The translations under genes and the position numbers were made by a program. DNA of 64,000 bases. Origin: an uncultured Oceanospirillaceae bacterium (GTDB lineage: Bacteria > Pseudomonadota > Gammaproteobacteria > Pseudomonadales > Balneatricaceae). Below are positions 20,511-30,621 of this stretch, in pieces. The DNA lies in contig CAJXNY010000005.1 of assembly GCA_913057435.1 (NCBI GenBank), positions 1-64,000 on the forward strand, given 5' to 3'. The notes under the pieces were generated by a model, which saw only the letters and a list, made by a program, of their open reading frames with translations, made no database searches and was not told the DNA's origin. Every line of letters starts with the position of its first letter. The first letter of the stretch is position 1.

Positions 20511-21050
20511 ATGAAGCTACTACTCGATTTCCTTCCGATTATTATCTTTTTTACAGTATACAAAAGCACTGACGACATCATCCTGGCCACTGCCGTGCTG
20601 ATCCCAGCAACAGCAGCACAGATTGCCTGGACCTGGTGGCGTACCCATACCATTGAAAAAATGCAGCTGGTTACCCTCGGGCTGGTCGTTGTGCTGGGTG
20701 GCGCAACCGTACTGCTGCAGGACAAAACATTTATCCAGTGGAAGCCTTCAGTCGTGAACTGGCTGTTCGGTCTGGCATTTCTGGGAAGCCAGTTCATTGG
20801 CAAGAAACCCATTGTACAACGAATAATGGAATCCAACCTGACTCTGCCTGACCCTATCTGGCGCGCACTCAATATTGCCTGGACCATTTTTTTCATCGTG
20901 ATGGGTATCGTGAACCTGATTGTTGTTTACAATCTGAGTGAAGAGGCCTGGGTTAACTTCAAACTGTTTGGCATGTTGGGCCTGACCCTGGTATTTATCA
21001 TCCTGCAGGGCCTGTACCTGTCCCGTCACATGCCAAAAGACGAACAATAA
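20511..21050 (+). CDS. yciB: Inner-membrane septation protein A
   Basis: A 179-residue polytopic membrane protein with about five hydrophobic segments. The family start [18 protein letters not shown], the segment [21 protein letters not shown] and the end [11 protein letters not shown] are typical of YciB/IspZ. The E. coli homologue interacts with elongation and division proteins and influences septation; the molecular activity is not known. It precedes yciI by 16 bases. Confidence 0.93.
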   Translation: MKLLLDFLPIIIFFTVYKSTDDIILATAVLIPATAAQIAWTWWRTHTIEKMQLVTLGLVVVLGGATVLLQDKTFIQWKPSVVNWLFGLAFLGSQFIGKKPIVQRIMESNLTLPDPIWRALNIAWTIFFIVMGIVNLIVVYNLSEEAWVNFKLFGMLGLTLVFIILQGLYLSRHMPKDEQ

Positions 21051-21066
21051 GCGACTGGAGATTCCG

Positions 21067-21366
21067 ATGTACTACGCCATCATCGCCGAAGACAAACCCG
21101 ATACGCTGAGCCAGCGCATGGCAGCCCGGCCAGCCCATCTGGAGCGCCTGATCGCCCTGCGTGATGAAAGCCGGTTACTGATTGCTGGCCCGCACCCGGC
21201 AATCGACAGTGAAGACCCAGGTGAAGCTGGCTTTACCGGCAGCCTGGTAGTGGCCGAATTCGACTCCCTCAGCGCCGCTCAGATATGGGCTGATAATGAC
21301 CCATATATTACCGCGGGCGTCTATGGGAAGGTTACCGTAAAACCATACAAGAAAGTCCTGCCCTGA
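21067..21366 (+). CDS. yciI: YciI-like protein
   Basis: A 99-residue ferredoxin-like-fold protein with YciI features: the start [14 protein letters not shown], an Arg/His stretch [11 protein letters not shown] (His in this position is the proposed catalytic residue), and [31 protein letters not shown]. Homologues include muconolactone-isomerase-like enzymes; the role of YciI is not known. Adjacent to yciB as in many gammaproteobacteria. Confidence 0.92.
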   Translation: MYYAIIAEDKPDTLSQRMAARPAHLERLIALRDESRLLIAGPHPAIDSEDPGEAGFTGSLVVAEFDSLSAAQIWADNDPYITAGVYGKVTVKPYKKVLP

Positions 21367-21536
21367 ACTCTGCGGAACAGACTTTTGCAGCCTGTTCCGT
21401 TTCACTATCAGCTGATATAAAGTTCACTGAAGCGTCATTAAGAGCACGCTTTATTTTTGCTCCTCCTGATACGGAAGTTTCAGGGATAATACTCCGGTAT
21501 GTGCCAGATGGCACACGACTCATCAAGGATATCTAC

Positions 21537-22166
21537 ATGAAAAAGCTTGCGCTTAGCACAGCACTGATCGTTTCCATGGGCCTGATCCAGACAGCACAGG
21601 CTCACCCAGAGCACAGTGGCTACCTGACTGAAACTGCAGATCACAACATTTCCACCGGCTTTGGCGGCTGCTGGAAAATCGGCAACTGGAACAAAGACAA
21701 AGCTGAAGCACATTGCGGTGACAAAGCAGCGCCTGCACCGGTTGCTGTAAAAGCACCCGCTCCTGTCGCTGCACCAGTTGTTCCTGCAGCACCGCAATAC
21801 GTAATGCAGGCCACTGAGCGCTCCCACATCGTGTACTTCGATTTCAACAGCAGCCAGGTTAACGATATCAGCGATATCCTGACCACAGTCAGCGGCCTGG
21901 CGACACTGGAAAACATCACCCTGACAGGTCACACCGATCAGCGTGGTAGCAACGCCTACAATGATGCACTGGCAGCCAAACGGGTAAAAGCTGTTGCCGC
22001 AGCGCTGGCTGATGCAGGCATTGCCAGCAGCAAAATCAGCACCGCATCACGTGGTGAAAACGCCCCGGCAATGAGCTGCTCCGATACTGGCGCAGAAAAC
22101 TGCCAGAGCAAAAACCGTCGCGTAGAAGTAACCATCAATGGCGAGCAGCGCGTAAAGAGTAACTAA
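21537..22166 (+). CDS. OmpA-family peptidoglycan-binding protein
   Basis: A 209-residue precursor: signal peptide (MKKLALSTALIVSMGL..AQA), a short Cys-containing domain (TGFGGCWKIGNWNKDKAEAHCGD), an Ala/Pro/Val linker (about 63-83), and a C-terminal OmpA domain (about 92-205) with YFDFNSSQV, the peptidoglycan-binding GHTDQRGSNAYNDALAAKRVKAV and RRVEVTI. There is no N-terminal beta-barrel, so it is probably a periplasmic protein tethered to peptidoglycan. An extra Cys pair in the OmpA domain (MSCSDTGAENCQ) suggests a disulphide. AAGGA lies before the ATG; monocistronic with its own terminator. Confidence 0.9.
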   Translation: MKKLALSTALIVSMGLIQTAQAHPEHSGYLTETADHNISTGFGGCWKIGNWNKDKAEAHCGDKAAPAPVAVKAPAPVAAPVVPAAPQYVMQATERSHIVYFDFNSSQVNDISDILTTVSGLATLENITLTGHTDQRGSNAYNDALAAKRVKAVAAALADAGIASSKISTASRGENAPAMSCSDTGAENCQSKNRRVEVTINGEQRVKSN

Positions 22167-22182
22167 ACGCAGCTTCAGCCAT

Positions 22183-22212
22183 AAAAAAGCGCAGCCAGGC
22201 TGCGCTTTTTTT
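22183..22212. terminator. Terminator after the ompA-like gene / dtd
   Basis: AGCGCAGC-CAG-GCTGCGCT (22188-22206) is flanked by an A-run and T7, working both ways between converging genes. Confidence 0.93.
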
Positions 22213-22232
22213 CGCCCGTTAACTCTGAATAC

Positions 22233-22673
22233 TTAGCGACTTTCCAACATAAAAGTCACCGGGCCATCATTAATCAGACTGACCTGCATATCCGCCCCAA
22301 ACTCACCGGTAGCGACAACGTCATGAGCCAGTCGCGCCTGCTCAACAAAGTAATTATAGAGCCGCTCACCTTCAGCCGGGCTTGCCCCACGCGAGAAGCC
22401 AGGCCGGGTCCCCTTGCGCGTATCAGCCACCAGCGTAAATTGCGACACCAGCAACAGGCCACCACCAACCTGCTGCACATTCAGGTTCATCTTAGCGTCA
22501 CTATCGGAGAAAATCCGATAACCTAACAGCTTCTTCAGCAGCTTATCAGCATCCGCCTCAGTGTCCTCACGCTCAACCCCCAGCAGTACCAGAATACCGC
22601 CATCAATCGAGCCAATCATCGCATTATCAACCTCAACTGAAGCCCGCTTAACGCGCTGAATCAATGCTTTCAT
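22233..22673 (-). CDS. dtd: D-aminoacyl-tRNA deacylase
   Basis: A 146-residue DTD that removes D-amino acids (and glycine mischarged on tRNA-Ala) from tRNA. The hallmark motifs are present: [27 protein letters not shown] (SQxT) and the Gly-cisPro-type [13 protein letters not shown]. Length is standard. 56 bases after pip, on the same strand. Confidence 0.97.
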   Translation of the reverse strand: MKALIQRVKRASVEVDNAMIGSIDGGILVLLGVEREDTEADADKLLKKLLGYRIFSDSDAKMNLNVQQVGGGLLLVSQFTLVADTRKGTRPGFSRGASPAEGERLYNYFVEQARLAHDVVATGEFGADMQVSLINDGPVTFMLESR

Positions 22674-22729
22674 TCCGTCTATCTACCCTTAACCCTGTGA
22701 CGAAGCACCATTTTAGCGCACAACGGCCA

Positions 22730-23680
22730 TCAAGCCAGAGAGCGGGCAAAATCATTAGTGGCGCGCACCAGGTTATCGGTAATACCCGGCTCAAAGGCTG
22801 AATGCCCGGCATCACGGACAATATGCAACTCAGCACGTGGCAATACCGCATGCAGCTCCAGCGCCTGCTTAACCGGGCAGATGACATCGTAACGGCCATG
22901 CACAATCACCGCTGGCAGGTGGGCTATCTTATGTGCATCACGCAAAATTTGATCCGGCTCCATAAAGCCTTTATTAACAAAGTAATGCGCTTCGATCCGT
23001 GCCATGGCCAATGCCAGGTGCGGCTCGGAAAAGTGCTCCAGCGCATCATGACTGGGGTTTAAGGTGGAACAGCGCCCCTCCCAGACAGACCACGCTTTGG
23101 CAGCCGACATTCGCGCAATCTCATTGCTCGACGTTAAGCGCTGATAAAAAGCGGATACCATATCACCACGCTCTGTCTCAGGAATCACCGCCTCATAATC
23201 CTGCCAGTAATCCGGGAACAGCTGATTAGCCCCGTGCTGATAAAACCACTGCACATCGTCATCACGGCACAAAAATATGCCGCGCAGAATCAGCCCCAGC
23301 ACATTTTTCGGGTGTGCCTGAGCATACAAAAGACTGAGTGTTGAGCCCCAGGAACCACCAAACAACAACCATTGATCTATACCCAGTGTTGTGCGGATTA
23401 ACTCCATATCACCGACCAGTGCGCCACTATGGTTACCTTCCAGACTGGCGTGAGGCGTTGAGTGACCACAGCCGCGCTGATCAAACAACACAATACGATA
23501 CCGGGTCGGATCAAAAAAACAGCGATGCTGAGGTGATGTGCCGCCACCAGGGCCTCCATGTACAAACAGCACAGGTATCCCTTTGGGATTACCACTTTGC
23601 TCAACATAGATGCGGTGCCCCTCTCCAACATCAATCACCTGCTCGCTATAGGGGTGAAGTTCGGGAAATAGCGTCAGCAT
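22730..23680 (-). CDS. pip: Prolyl iminopeptidase
   Basis: A 316-residue alpha/beta-hydrolase of the S33 family that releases N-terminal proline. The oxyanion region is FVHGGPGGG, the nucleophile elbow GGSWGST, the Asp lies in HGRYDVICP and the His in DAGHSAFEPG. The DQRGCGHSTPHA segment is diagnostic. AAGGAG precedes the ATG. Probably forms a two-gene unit with dtd. Confidence 0.96.
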   Translation of the reverse strand: MLTLFPELHPYSEQVIDVGEGHRIYVEQSGNPKGIPVLFVHGGPGGGTSPQHRCFFDPTRYRIVLFDQRGCGHSTPHASLEGNHSGALVGDMELIRTTLGIDQWLLFGGSWGSTLSLLYAQAHPKNVLGLILRGIFLCRDDDVQWFYQHGANQLFPDYWQDYEAVIPETERGDMVSAFYQRLTSSNEIARMSAAKAWSVWEGRCSTLNPSHDALEHFSEPHLALAMARIEAHYFVNKGFMEPDQILRDAHKIAHLPAVIVHGRYDVICPVKQALELHAVLPRAELHIVRDAGHSAFEPGITDNLVRATNDFARSLA

Positions 23681-23791
23681 AAGCTCTCCTTAAGAAACCA
23701 TATCCAGCACCTTCAGCGCTGTACTTTCCAACAGCATACACTGCCGCTCTGATAGATGTTCCAGCCAGCAGATAAAAACCATCACGCGAAT

Positions 23792-23819
23792 GGAACTTTC
23801 TCTCAGTTACTAAATCTAT
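23792..23819 (+). promoter_or_regulatory. Sigma-E-like promoter candidate upstream of the peroxidase gene
   Basis: An exact GGAACTT (23792-23798) is followed after 16 bases by TCTAT (23815-23819), close to the RpoE/AlgU consensus GGAACTT-N16-TCTGA. It is about 120 bases before the di-haem peroxidase ATG and would drive the peroxidase-chemoreceptor pair under envelope stress (inference). Confidence 0.4.
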
Positions 23820-23883
23820 GCAGGGCACTCAATAACCTTACAACTGGCATCTGTCGTTATCCTTCACTGCCGTTGCATCAAAG

Positions 23884-23915
23884 TGAACAACTGTTCATAT
23901 TGAGCCATGACTCAA
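23884..23915. promoter_or_regulatory. Two adjacent inverted repeats before the peroxidase gene
   Basis: TGAACAACTGTTCA (23884-23897) is a 6+6 palindrome with a 2-base spacer, and TTGAGCCATGACTCAA (23900-23915) is a 5+5 inverted repeat. They lie 26-57 bases before the ATG, where an operator would sit. The second resembles an FNR box but its spacing (N8 between TTGA and TCAA) is wrong for FNR. Confidence 0.4.
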
Positions 23916-23940
23916 GTATCTGATCAAGGAGCGTCTGCAG

Positions 23941-24945
23941 ATGCAAATTTCCAGCACCGGCCTGTTATTAACCCTGCTGGCCATAACTGGCCACAGCCTG
24001 GCCGCCGATTCTGTCACCGAAAGGCTGAAACAACAGTTCAAGCGGCCCACCAGTATCCCTTTCCCAGCGAACAACCCTTACAGTGCCGAAAAAGCACAAC
24101 TGGGAAAAATGCTGTTTTTTGATCAGCGTCTGAGCCGCAACTTCAATATGAACTGCGCAACCTGCCACAACCCTTCGCTAGGCTGGGAAGATGGTGTGCC
24201 CGGCGCTTTTGGTGGCCAAGGTGAAACCCTGAAGCGCAATTCACCAACCACGCTCAACCTCGCCTGGAGCGACCGCTTCTTCTGGGATGGTCGTGCACCC
24301 TCACTGGAGGAACAGATTCGTGGTCCGGTAGAATCCGCTGCCGAAATGAATGTCCCCCTGAGCACCGTCGCGCAGCGGCTCAACAAAGTTGAGGGTTACC
24401 GCAACTGGTTCGCCCGCGTGTTTCCAGGCGACGGAATTCGGGAAAATGGCATCCTCAAAGCCATTGCTACCTATGAACGAACCCTGGTCTCAGGCACAGC
24501 CCCCTTTGACCGCTGGATTGAAGGTGAAGAAAACGCAATCAGCGTAAGCGCTAAACGGGGTTTCACACTGTTTAATGGCAAAGCGGCCTGCAGCCAGTGT
24601 CACGGTGGCTGGAATTTTACCGATAACCAGTTCCATGACATTGGCCTGCCATCCGATGATACCGGCCGTATGGCCGTTACCGGTGCGGAACAGGACCGAC
24701 ACCGCTTCAAAACACCAGGGCTTCGTAACATTAGCCAGCGCGCACCCTATATGCACGATGGCAGCCTGAGCACACTGGAACAGGTCATCGTGCATTATGT
24801 TGTCGGCGGTATATCTCGGCCGGGACGCTCCAACAAGATCATTCCGACGCCTCTTAATGAGGGTGACATTCGTGACCTTACCGCATTTTTGAACAGCCTT
24901 ACCGGTGCTGACCAGCCCGTAAGCCTGCCTATTCTTCCCTACTGA
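23941..24945 (+). CDS. Di-haem cytochrome c peroxidase / MauG family
   Basis: A 334-residue periplasmic protein with signal peptide (cleavage near SLAADS) and two c-type haem sites, CATCH at 72-76 and CSQCH at 217-221. The layout, [57 protein letters not shown], and the distal-axial-ligand region [16 protein letters not shown], fits bacterial di-haem peroxidases, which reduce H2O2 with electrons from small cytochromes; MauG-like oxidases share the fold and cannot be excluded. AAGGAG precedes the ATG. The chemoreceptor gene follows after 11 bases, so they are probably cotranscribed. Confidence 0.9.
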   Translation: MQISSTGLLLTLLAITGHSLAADSVTERLKQQFKRPTSIPFPANNPYSAEKAQLGKMLFFDQRLSRNFNMNCATCHNPSLGWEDGVPGAFGGQGETLKRNSPTTLNLAWSDRFFWDGRAPSLEEQIRGPVESAAEMNVPLSTVAQRLNKVEGYRNWFARVFPGDGIRENGILKAIATYERTLVSGTAPFDRWIEGEENAISVSAKRGFTLFNGKAACSQCHGGWNFTDNQFHDIGLPSDDTGRMAVTGAEQDRHRFKTPGLRNISQRAPYMHDGSLSTLEQVIVHYVVGGISRPGRSNKIIPTPLNEGDIRDLTAFLNSLTGADQPVSLPILPY

Positions 24946-24956
24946 GAGGCCTCCCT

Positions 24957-26558
24957 GTGAGTATTAACCGCAAACTCTGGCTTGGCTTCGGCTTGCTGAT
25001 CACGCTTTTCACTACGCTGGGCTTATATCAAAGCTATCAGCTCAACCAGCTGGGAAAAAGCGCCCTGAGTGCCTTTCAGCACCCATTAACCGCCGTAGAT
25101 CAGAGCCGCGCCGCCTGGGATACTTTTCGCAGCAGCCGTGAACTGGTACACAAACAGCTGGCTCGCATAGAGTTCAGCGATGCCCGCCAGGCAAGCCAGC
25201 AACTCAGCACACAAAAACAAGCTTTCCTGGGTCAGCTGGAAGCCGTTCACTCCGCCACAACCGCGATGATGGTCGATAGCGATATCGACTCACTACGGCA
25301 GAATGCTGAGCGCTGGTATAGTCTGAACGAGCAGCGGATCGGTGCCTTTGCTCAAAATAACCTGCCTGATGAGCGCGTACTGACACTGATCGAAAAAACA
25401 TTGGCCCGCGCACTGGAAACACTGGTTCAGGACAGCCTCACCGCCGCCATGAAAGCCCGTGATCAGACCGAAAACGCTGTGACCCGCACACTCTCACTCA
25501 GCACATCATTACTGACCGCAACCGTTATCATCGGACTGCTGCTCGCTGTTGGCCTGGCTCGTAGCCTGACCCAGCCATTACAACAACTGCTGATCGCCAT
25601 TCGAGAGCTATCTCGCGGAGACGGCGACCTGACCCGTCGCCTGTCACTCAAGCGACAGGATGAGCTGGGCGAACTGGCGGACGAAGTAGATCTGTTCATC
25701 GAGAAAATCCACAGCCTGGTCAGCGATACTCGCCAGGCACTGGGCCGCGCCGCTGAAACACTGGGCACGGTTGGTCAAATTACCGAACAGACCCACAAAG
25801 GCGTTGAGCAACAGAAATCACACCTGCAGGAAACCGCCGTTGCGGTAGAACAGATCACCCTGGCGGTTGATACAGTTTCAGCCAGTTCATACACCGCCAA
25901 AAGCCAGGCCCAGCTGATCAACGAAGAAACCCGGCAAAGCCTGAGTCTGGTCACACAATCAAGCGAGAGCATCACCCGGCTGGCCGATGAAGTCGCCAGC
26001 GCCAGCGATGATATTCAGCAACTGGCCGAGGCCAGCGGGTCAATCTCCGAGTTACTGGTCGTTATCGAATCGATCGCCGATCAGACCAACCTGCTGGCTT
26101 TAAATGCTGCCATTGAAGCAGCTCGAGCGGGGGATGCTGGCCGCGGCTTCTCGGTTGTCGCCGATGAAGTTCGATCACTGGCAATGAAGACCCGTGAATC
26201 AACCGAAAACATCCAGCAGACTGTGGGGAGTATTCAGCAACGGGTCGAAAGCGCTCGTGGCGTGATGGATCAGGGTCGTGAACTGGCGATCAACTGTGTC
26301 GAGCAGAGCCAGGCTGTGTCACTGGCGTTGACAGCAATGAGCGATAACGTCGCCGCTATTGAACAGATGAATCTGGGCATTGCCGCTGAAACAGAACAGC
26401 AGAAAGCCAGTATGCAGGAGATCAACAGCAACGTTGAACACGTTAATAACGTTGCTGATCAAACAGCCGATACCACCCGTCAGCTACAACAGGGACGCAC
26501 GGCACTGGAGCAGGCCCTGCAGGATGTGGAGGACCGAATGGCCCAGTTCCAATTATAA
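24957..26558 (+). CDS. Methyl-accepting chemotaxis protein
   Basis: A 533-residue chemoreceptor starting at GTG. Transmembrane helix 1 is at about 8-25, a helical periplasmic sensor at 30-170 (4-helix-bundle size), helix 2 at 181-202, then a HAMP domain with [23 protein letters not shown], a long cytoplasmic coiled coil and the signalling tip [34 protein letters not shown] that contacts CheA/CheW. No pentapeptide tether for CheR is seen. It lies 11 bases after the di-haem peroxidase gene, which suggests, but does not show, a redox or oxidant signal. Confidence 0.95.
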   Translation: MSINRKLWLGFGLLITLFTTLGLYQSYQLNQLGKSALSAFQHPLTAVDQSRAAWDTFRSSRELVHKQLARIEFSDARQASQQLSTQKQAFLGQLEAVHSATTAMMVDSDIDSLRQNAERWYSLNEQRIGAFAQNNLPDERVLTLIEKTLARALETLVQDSLTAAMKARDQTENAVTRTLSLSTSLLTATVIIGLLLAVGLARSLTQPLQQLLIAIRELSRGDGDLTRRLSLKRQDELGELADEVDLFIEKIHSLVSDTRQALGRAAETLGTVGQITEQTHKGVEQQKSHLQETAVAVEQITLAVDTVSASSYTAKSQAQLINEETRQSLSLVTQSSESITRLADEVASASDDIQQLAEASGSISELLVVIESIADQTNLLALNAAIEAARAGDAGRGFSVVADEVRSLAMKTRESTENIQQTVGSIQQRVESARGVMDQGRELAINCVEQSQAVSLALTAMSDNVAAIEQMNLGIAAETEQQKASMQEINSNVEHVNNVADQTADTTRQLQQGRTALEQALQDVEDRMAQFQL

Positions 26559-26599
26559 CGGCCCATATCAGGGACCAGAATCGATCGGATTTCACATAC

Positions 26600-26631
26600 A
26601 AAAAAGCCCGGCATCGCTGCCGGGCTTTTTT
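26600..26631. terminator. Bidirectional terminator chemoreceptor / typA
   Basis: AAGCCCGGCA-TCGC-TGCCGGGCTT (26604-26627) with A- and T-runs lies between the converging genes. Confidence 0.93.
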
Positions 26632-26652
26632 ATTCTAAAGAAAGAACAAAGC

Positions 26653-28461
26653 TTACTTTTTAGCGCGCTTACGTTCGTTTTCTTTCAGCAGTTTCTTACG
26701 TACACGGATGCTTTCCGGTGTCACTTCAACCAGCTCATCGTCTTCGATGAAGTCCAGCGCCTGCTCCAGCGTTAAGCGGATTGGCGGAGTCAGGTTGATG
26801 TTTTCATCGGTACCGGACGCACGTACGTTAGTCAGCTGCTTACCTTTGGTCGGGTTCACGGCCAGGTCATTAGAACGGCTGTGGATACCGATCACCATAC
26901 CTTCGTAAACTTCGATGTTCGGGTCGATAAACAGACGGCCACGTTCCTGCAGCGCCCACAGCGAGTAGCCCAGTGCTTTACCGGTCACCATCGTCACCAG
27001 TACACCGTTGCTACGGCTGCCAACATTGCCTTCTTTCACTTCACCGTAGTGGTCAAAGATAGACGTCATGATGCCAGTACCAGACGTCAGCGTCAGGAAC
27101 AGGGAGCGGAAACCGATCAGACCACGGGATGGAATGATGAAGGTCAGGCGTACACGGCCTTTACCATCAACTTCCATATTGGTCATATCGCCTTTACGTT
27201 TACCCAGTTCTTCAATGATGGAACCCTGATGCTGTTCTTCAACATCAATCATCACCTCTTCGAACGGCTCCTGAATCTTGCCATCGACTTCTTTCTGAAT
27301 AACTTCAGGACGGGACACACCCAGCTCAAAGCCTTCACGACGCATAGATTCGATCAGTACGGACAGATGCAGCTCACCACGGCCAGAAACTTTAAATTTC
27401 TCTGGGGAGTCGCCCTGCTCGACACGCAGCGCCACGTTGTGGATCAGCTCGCGGTCCAGACGGTCCTTGATGTTACGGCTGGTGACAAACTTGCCTTCCA
27501 GACCCGCAAACGGAGAATCGTTCACCTGGAATGTCATGGATACGGTTGGCTCATCAACAGACAGTGCTGGCAATGCTTCAACGTTATCCGGGTCACACAG
27601 CGTATCTGAGATGAACAGTTCATCAAGACCGGTCACACAGATGATGTCACCGGCCTGAGCCGTTTCAACTTCAACCCGCTCCAGACCCATGTAACCCATC
27701 ACTTTCAGGACACGGCCGCTACGGATTTTACCGTCACGGTCGATAACTTTAACCTGAGAGTTAACTTTGACTTTACCGCGGGTGACACGGCCAACACCGA
27801 TAACACCCAGGTAGCTGTTGTAGTCCAGCGCAGACACCTGCATCTGGAATGGCCCGTCAACGTCAACCTGTGGTGGCTGCACGTGCTCAACAACCGCTTC
27901 GAACAGTGGCGTCATATCGTCCGCCATCTCTTCCGGGTCCAGACCCGCAATACCGTTCAACGCAGATGCATAAACAACCGGGAAGTCCAGCTGCTCATCA
28001 GTCGCATCCAGGCTGTCGAACAGATCAAATACCTGATCCATTACCCAGTCAGGACGCGCGCCAGGGCGGTCAATCTTGTTGATTACAACGATCGGACGCA
28101 GGCCCTGGTCGAATGCTTTCTGTGTCACGAAGCGCGTCTGCGGCATCGGACCGTCAACCGCGTCAACCAACAGGCATACGCAATCAACCATAGACAGTAC
28201 ACGTTCAACCTCACCACCGAAGTCGGCGTGTCCCGGTGTGTCTACGATATTGATGTGGTAATCGTTCCACTCAATGGCGGTGTTTTTCGCCAGAATGGTA
28301 ATACCGCGCTCTCTCTCCTGGTCATTGGAGTCCATGATGCGCTCAGTGCCCTCATCACGACGTCCCAGAGTGCCAGACTGCGAAAGCAGCTTGTCGACCA
28401 GGGTGGTTTTACCATGGTCAACGTGGGCGATGATGGCGATATTGCGAAGCTTCTCGATCAC
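26653..28461 (-). CDS. typA: Ribosome-associated GTPase TypA/BipA
   Basis: A 602-residue translational GTPase. G-motifs are clear: [10 protein letters not shown] (P-loop), [16 protein letters not shown] (G3), [10 protein letters not shown] (G4), and YASALNG (G5); EF-G-like domains and the BipA-specific C-terminal domain follow, ending in a basic KRAKK tail. TypA binds 70S and assists 50S assembly at low temperature and under stress. Codon use is strongly biased, as for a well-expressed gene. Commonly sits beside glnA in gammaproteobacteria, divergent as here. Confidence 0.98.
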   Translation of the reverse strand: MIEKLRNIAIIAHVDHGKTTLVDKLLSQSGTLGRRDEGTERIMDSNDQERERGITILAKNTAIEWNDYHINIVDTPGHADFGGEVERVLSMVDCVCLLVDAVDGPMPQTRFVTQKAFDQGLRPIVVINKIDRPGARPDWVMDQVFDLFDSLDATDEQLDFPVVYASALNGIAGLDPEEMADDMTPLFEAVVEHVQPPQVDVDGPFQMQVSALDYNSYLGVIGVGRVTRGKVKVNSQVKVIDRDGKIRSGRVLKVMGYMGLERVEVETAQAGDIICVTGLDELFISDTLCDPDNVEALPALSVDEPTVSMTFQVNDSPFAGLEGKFVTSRNIKDRLDRELIHNVALRVEQGDSPEKFKVSGRGELHLSVLIESMRREGFELGVSRPEVIQKEVDGKIQEPFEEVMIDVEEQHQGSIIEELGKRKGDMTNMEVDGKGRVRLTFIIPSRGLIGFRSLFLTLTSGTGIMTSIFDHYGEVKEGNVGSRSNGVLVTMVTGKALGYSLWALQERGRLFIDPNIEVYEGMVIGIHSRSNDLAVNPTKGKQLTNVRASGTDENINLTPPIRLTLEQALDFIEDDELVEVTPESIRVRKKLLKENERKRAKK

Positions 28462-28495
28462 GTTTTATTACCTGTCAGGGAATTCTAAAGCGCGC

Positions 28496-28501
28496 ATTAT
28501 A
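28496..28501 (-). promoter_or_regulatory. typA -10 element
   Basis: The minus strand reads TATAAT at this site, 35 bases before the typA ATG, in the context GTATAATGCGCGC. The -35 region is poor. A sigma-70 promoter for typA is the likely reading. Confidence 0.5.
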
Positions 28502-28742
28502 CATGGATTCACATGACACGCTGGTTATAAAATCACCTTTGTACAAAAGATCCCTGCCCTGAATCCGGTAATTAACAGCCAACCCCCGCCCCGTCTGGGC
28601 TACAACAACGCCGACATACTGCAGTGCAACAGCAAATGCTTCAAATCAGTGCTCAGCTCAGGCACTTTTACAACGCATAGCGTATGCTATGGCGGCCAGG
28701 GCACGTTAATTACCGGTCGAGGCAACACAGATTGCCCGAAAC

Positions 28743-28788
28743 GCACCAGAATGGAGCGCTCGCATTTAATAACGCACCATCTGGATGC
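28743..28788. promoter_or_regulatory. Two NtrC-like enhancer sites upstream of glnA
   Basis: GCACCAGAATGGAGC (28743-28757) and GCACCATCTGGATGC (28774-28788) each resemble the NtrC palindrome GCACY-N5-RGTGC with one or two mismatches. Their centres are 31 bases, about three helical turns, apart and about 100 and 130 bases before the expected sigma-54 start, nearly the geometry of the E. coli glnA enhancer. Confidence 0.75.
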
Positions 28789-28852
28789 ATATTTCCTGCT
28801 TTGCCTTAGCAAAGAAAACCAGAAAATCCAGTAATTACGCAATTTAATAAGA

Positions 28853-28869
28853 TTGGCACATTGATTGCT
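28853..28869 (+). promoter_or_regulatory. Sigma-54 promoter of glnA
   Basis: TTGGCAC-ATTGA-TTGCT matches the sigma-54 consensus TTGGCAC-N5-TTGCT at every fixed position. Transcription should start near 28880, giving a 70-base leader before the glnA ATG at 28952. Confidence 0.93.
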
Positions 28870-28951
28870 TTTATAGACCCCAAACCATTTCAACAGCCCT
28901 GGCAAATGGACTGCTGATGGGTCTGGCAACTTAAAACGTGGAGAAAGCCAA

Positions 28952-30358
28952 ATGTCAGAGAAGACTCTGAAACTGATCGAAGAGAACAAAGCACGCTGGA
29001 TCGATATGCGCTTTACCGACTTTAAAGGTAAAGAACAGCACCTGACCATCCCGGTGTCCGACATGGGTGATGACTTCTTTGAAGAAGGCAAAATGTTTGA
29101 CGGCTCTTCTATCACCGGCTGGAAAGGCATCAACGAATCCGACATGATCCTGATGCCGGATGACAGCGCTTCTGTACTGGACCCATTTACTGAAGACGCA
29201 ACCATTATCGTGCGTTGTAATGTTATCGAGCCAGTTACCGGCCAGGGTTATGAGCGTGATCCACGTTCTGTTGCACGTCGCGCTGAAGAATACCTGAAGT
29301 CTACCGGTATCGCTGACAGCGCTATGCTGGGCCCAGAGCCAGAATTCTTCGTCTTTGACGGCGTTGAATGGCATGCAGACATCAGCGGTTGCGGCTACAG
29401 CATCCAGTCTGAAGAAGCATCATGGTCTTCCAACAAGAAGATCGAAGGTGGTAACACCGGTCACCGTCCACGCGTAAAAGGCGGTTACTTCCCGGTTCCA
29501 CCAATCGACTCCCTGCACGACATGCGTGGCGCCATGTGTGACGCGATGGAAGCCATGGGCCTGACCATCGAAGTACATCACCACGAAGTTGCTACCGCTG
29601 GCCAGTGTGAGATCGGCGTACGTGGTAACACCCTGGTAGAGAAGGCTGACGAAGTTCAGATCCTGAAATACTGTGTACACAACGTGGCGCACGCTTACGG
29701 CAAAACCGCTACCTTTATGCCTAAACCACTGGTTGGCGATAACGGTTCCGGCATGCACGTTCACCTGTCCATGAACAAAGATGGCCAGAACATCTTCCAT
29801 GGCGATGGTTACGGCGGCCTGAGCGAAACGGCTCTGTTCTACATCGGTGGTATCGTTAAGCACGCTAAAGCGCTGAACGCACTGTGTAACCCGGCAACCA
29901 ACTCCTACAAGCGTCTGGTACCAGGTTTCGAAGCACCAGTAATGCTGGCGTACTCCGCCCGTAACCGCTCCGCTTCCCTGCGTATCCCTTACACCACGTC
30001 CCCTAAAGCGGCACGTGTTGAAGCACGCTTCCCGGACCCAGCAGCTAACCCATACCTGTGCTTCGCAGCACTGCTGATGGCTGGCCTGGACGGTATCCAG
30101 AACAAGATCCACCCTGGCGACCCAGCTGATAAAGACCTGTACGACCTGCCAGCTGAAGAAGCAGCGGAGATCCCACAGGTTGCAGCGTCCCTGGACGAAG
30201 CCCTGGCTGCGCTGGAAGCAGACCGCGAATTCCTGACTAAAGGCGGTGTATTCACCGACGACATGCTGGATGCGTACATCAGCATCAAGCGTGACGAACT
30301 GGCGCAGGTCAACATGACCACGCACCCAGTTGAATTCGATCTGTACTACTCCGTATAA
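28952..30358 (+). CDS. glnA: Glutamine synthetase type I
   Basis: A 468-residue dodecameric glutamine synthetase of the adenylylated (GSI-beta) class. Seen are FDGSSITGW, the metal-binding [25 protein letters not shown], the ATP-binding [17 protein letters not shown], the glutamate-flap region [18 protein letters not shown] and [20 protein letters not shown]. Tyr397 in KDLYDLP is the adenylylation site, at the same number as in E. coli. Codon use is strongly biased. Expression is controlled by the sigma-54 promoter and NtrC-like sites upstream, and a terminator separates it from ntrBC. Confidence 0.99.
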   Translation: MSEKTLKLIEENKARWIDMRFTDFKGKEQHLTIPVSDMGDDFFEEGKMFDGSSITGWKGINESDMILMPDDSASVLDPFTEDATIIVRCNVIEPVTGQGYERDPRSVARRAEEYLKSTGIADSAMLGPEPEFFVFDGVEWHADISGCGYSIQSEEASWSSNKKIEGGNTGHRPRVKGGYFPVPPIDSLHDMRGAMCDAMEAMGLTIEVHHHEVATAGQCEIGVRGNTLVEKADEVQILKYCVHNVAHAYGKTATFMPKPLVGDNGSGMHVHLSMNKDGQNIFHGDGYGGLSETALFYIGGIVKHAKALNALCNPATNSYKRLVPGFEAPVMLAYSARNRSASLRIPYTTSPKAARVEARFPDPAANPYLCFAALLMAGLDGIQNKIHPGDPADKDLYDLPAEEAAEIPQVAASLDEALAALEADREFLTKGGVFTDDMLDAYISIKRDELAQVNMTTHPVEFDLYYSV

Positions 30359-30390
30359 GAGTGTAGACAGCCAGTAAGTGTGAGATTGGC

Positions 30391-30423
30391 AAAAGCCCTC
30401 TGAGTAATCAGAGGGCTTTTTTA
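30391..30423. terminator. Terminator after glnA
   Basis: AAAAGCCCTCTGA-GTAA-TCAGAGGGCTTTTTT (30391-30422): a 13-bp stem counting A-T pairs, then a T-tract. It would separate high-level glnA transcription from ntrBC, with limited read-through. Confidence 0.93.
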
Positions 30424-30456
30424 GTGCCTGCCGTTTATCACAGACCACCCCGCTTC

Positions 30457-30503
30457 GCACCACTTCAGCCCCTGCGCACCACTATCACGCACCAATATGG
30501 TGC
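30457..30503. promoter_or_regulatory. NtrC operator cluster before ntrB
   Basis: GCACCAATATGGTGC (30489-30503) is a perfect NtrC palindrome. Two more GCACCA half-sites lie at 30457-30462 and 30476-30481 in the same orientation. The cluster is 119-165 bases before the ntrB ATG and between it and the glnA terminator. In enterics phosphorylated NtrC represses glnLG from such a site; the same autoregulation is likely here. Confidence 0.82.
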
Positions 30504-30621
30504 AGCACTGGACAACTCCGGCTACACTAAAGCGACTAACCTCCCAGTCCGCGCTGCTCTGACAATATCGCCCACCTGGTTTACTTCTTGCAGTGCATAA
30601 ACCAATCAGGACGAACACCGG

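Noticed and set aside
23900-23915. FNR/Anr box before the peroxidase gene
   Set aside because: TTGA and TCAA arms are present but separated by eight bases rather than six, so it is listed only as an inverted repeat.
29420-30463. 347-codon minus-strand frame opposite glnA
   Set aside because: It mirrors the strongly biased glnA codons; the glnA protein is fully conserved and the antisense protein has no recognisable features.
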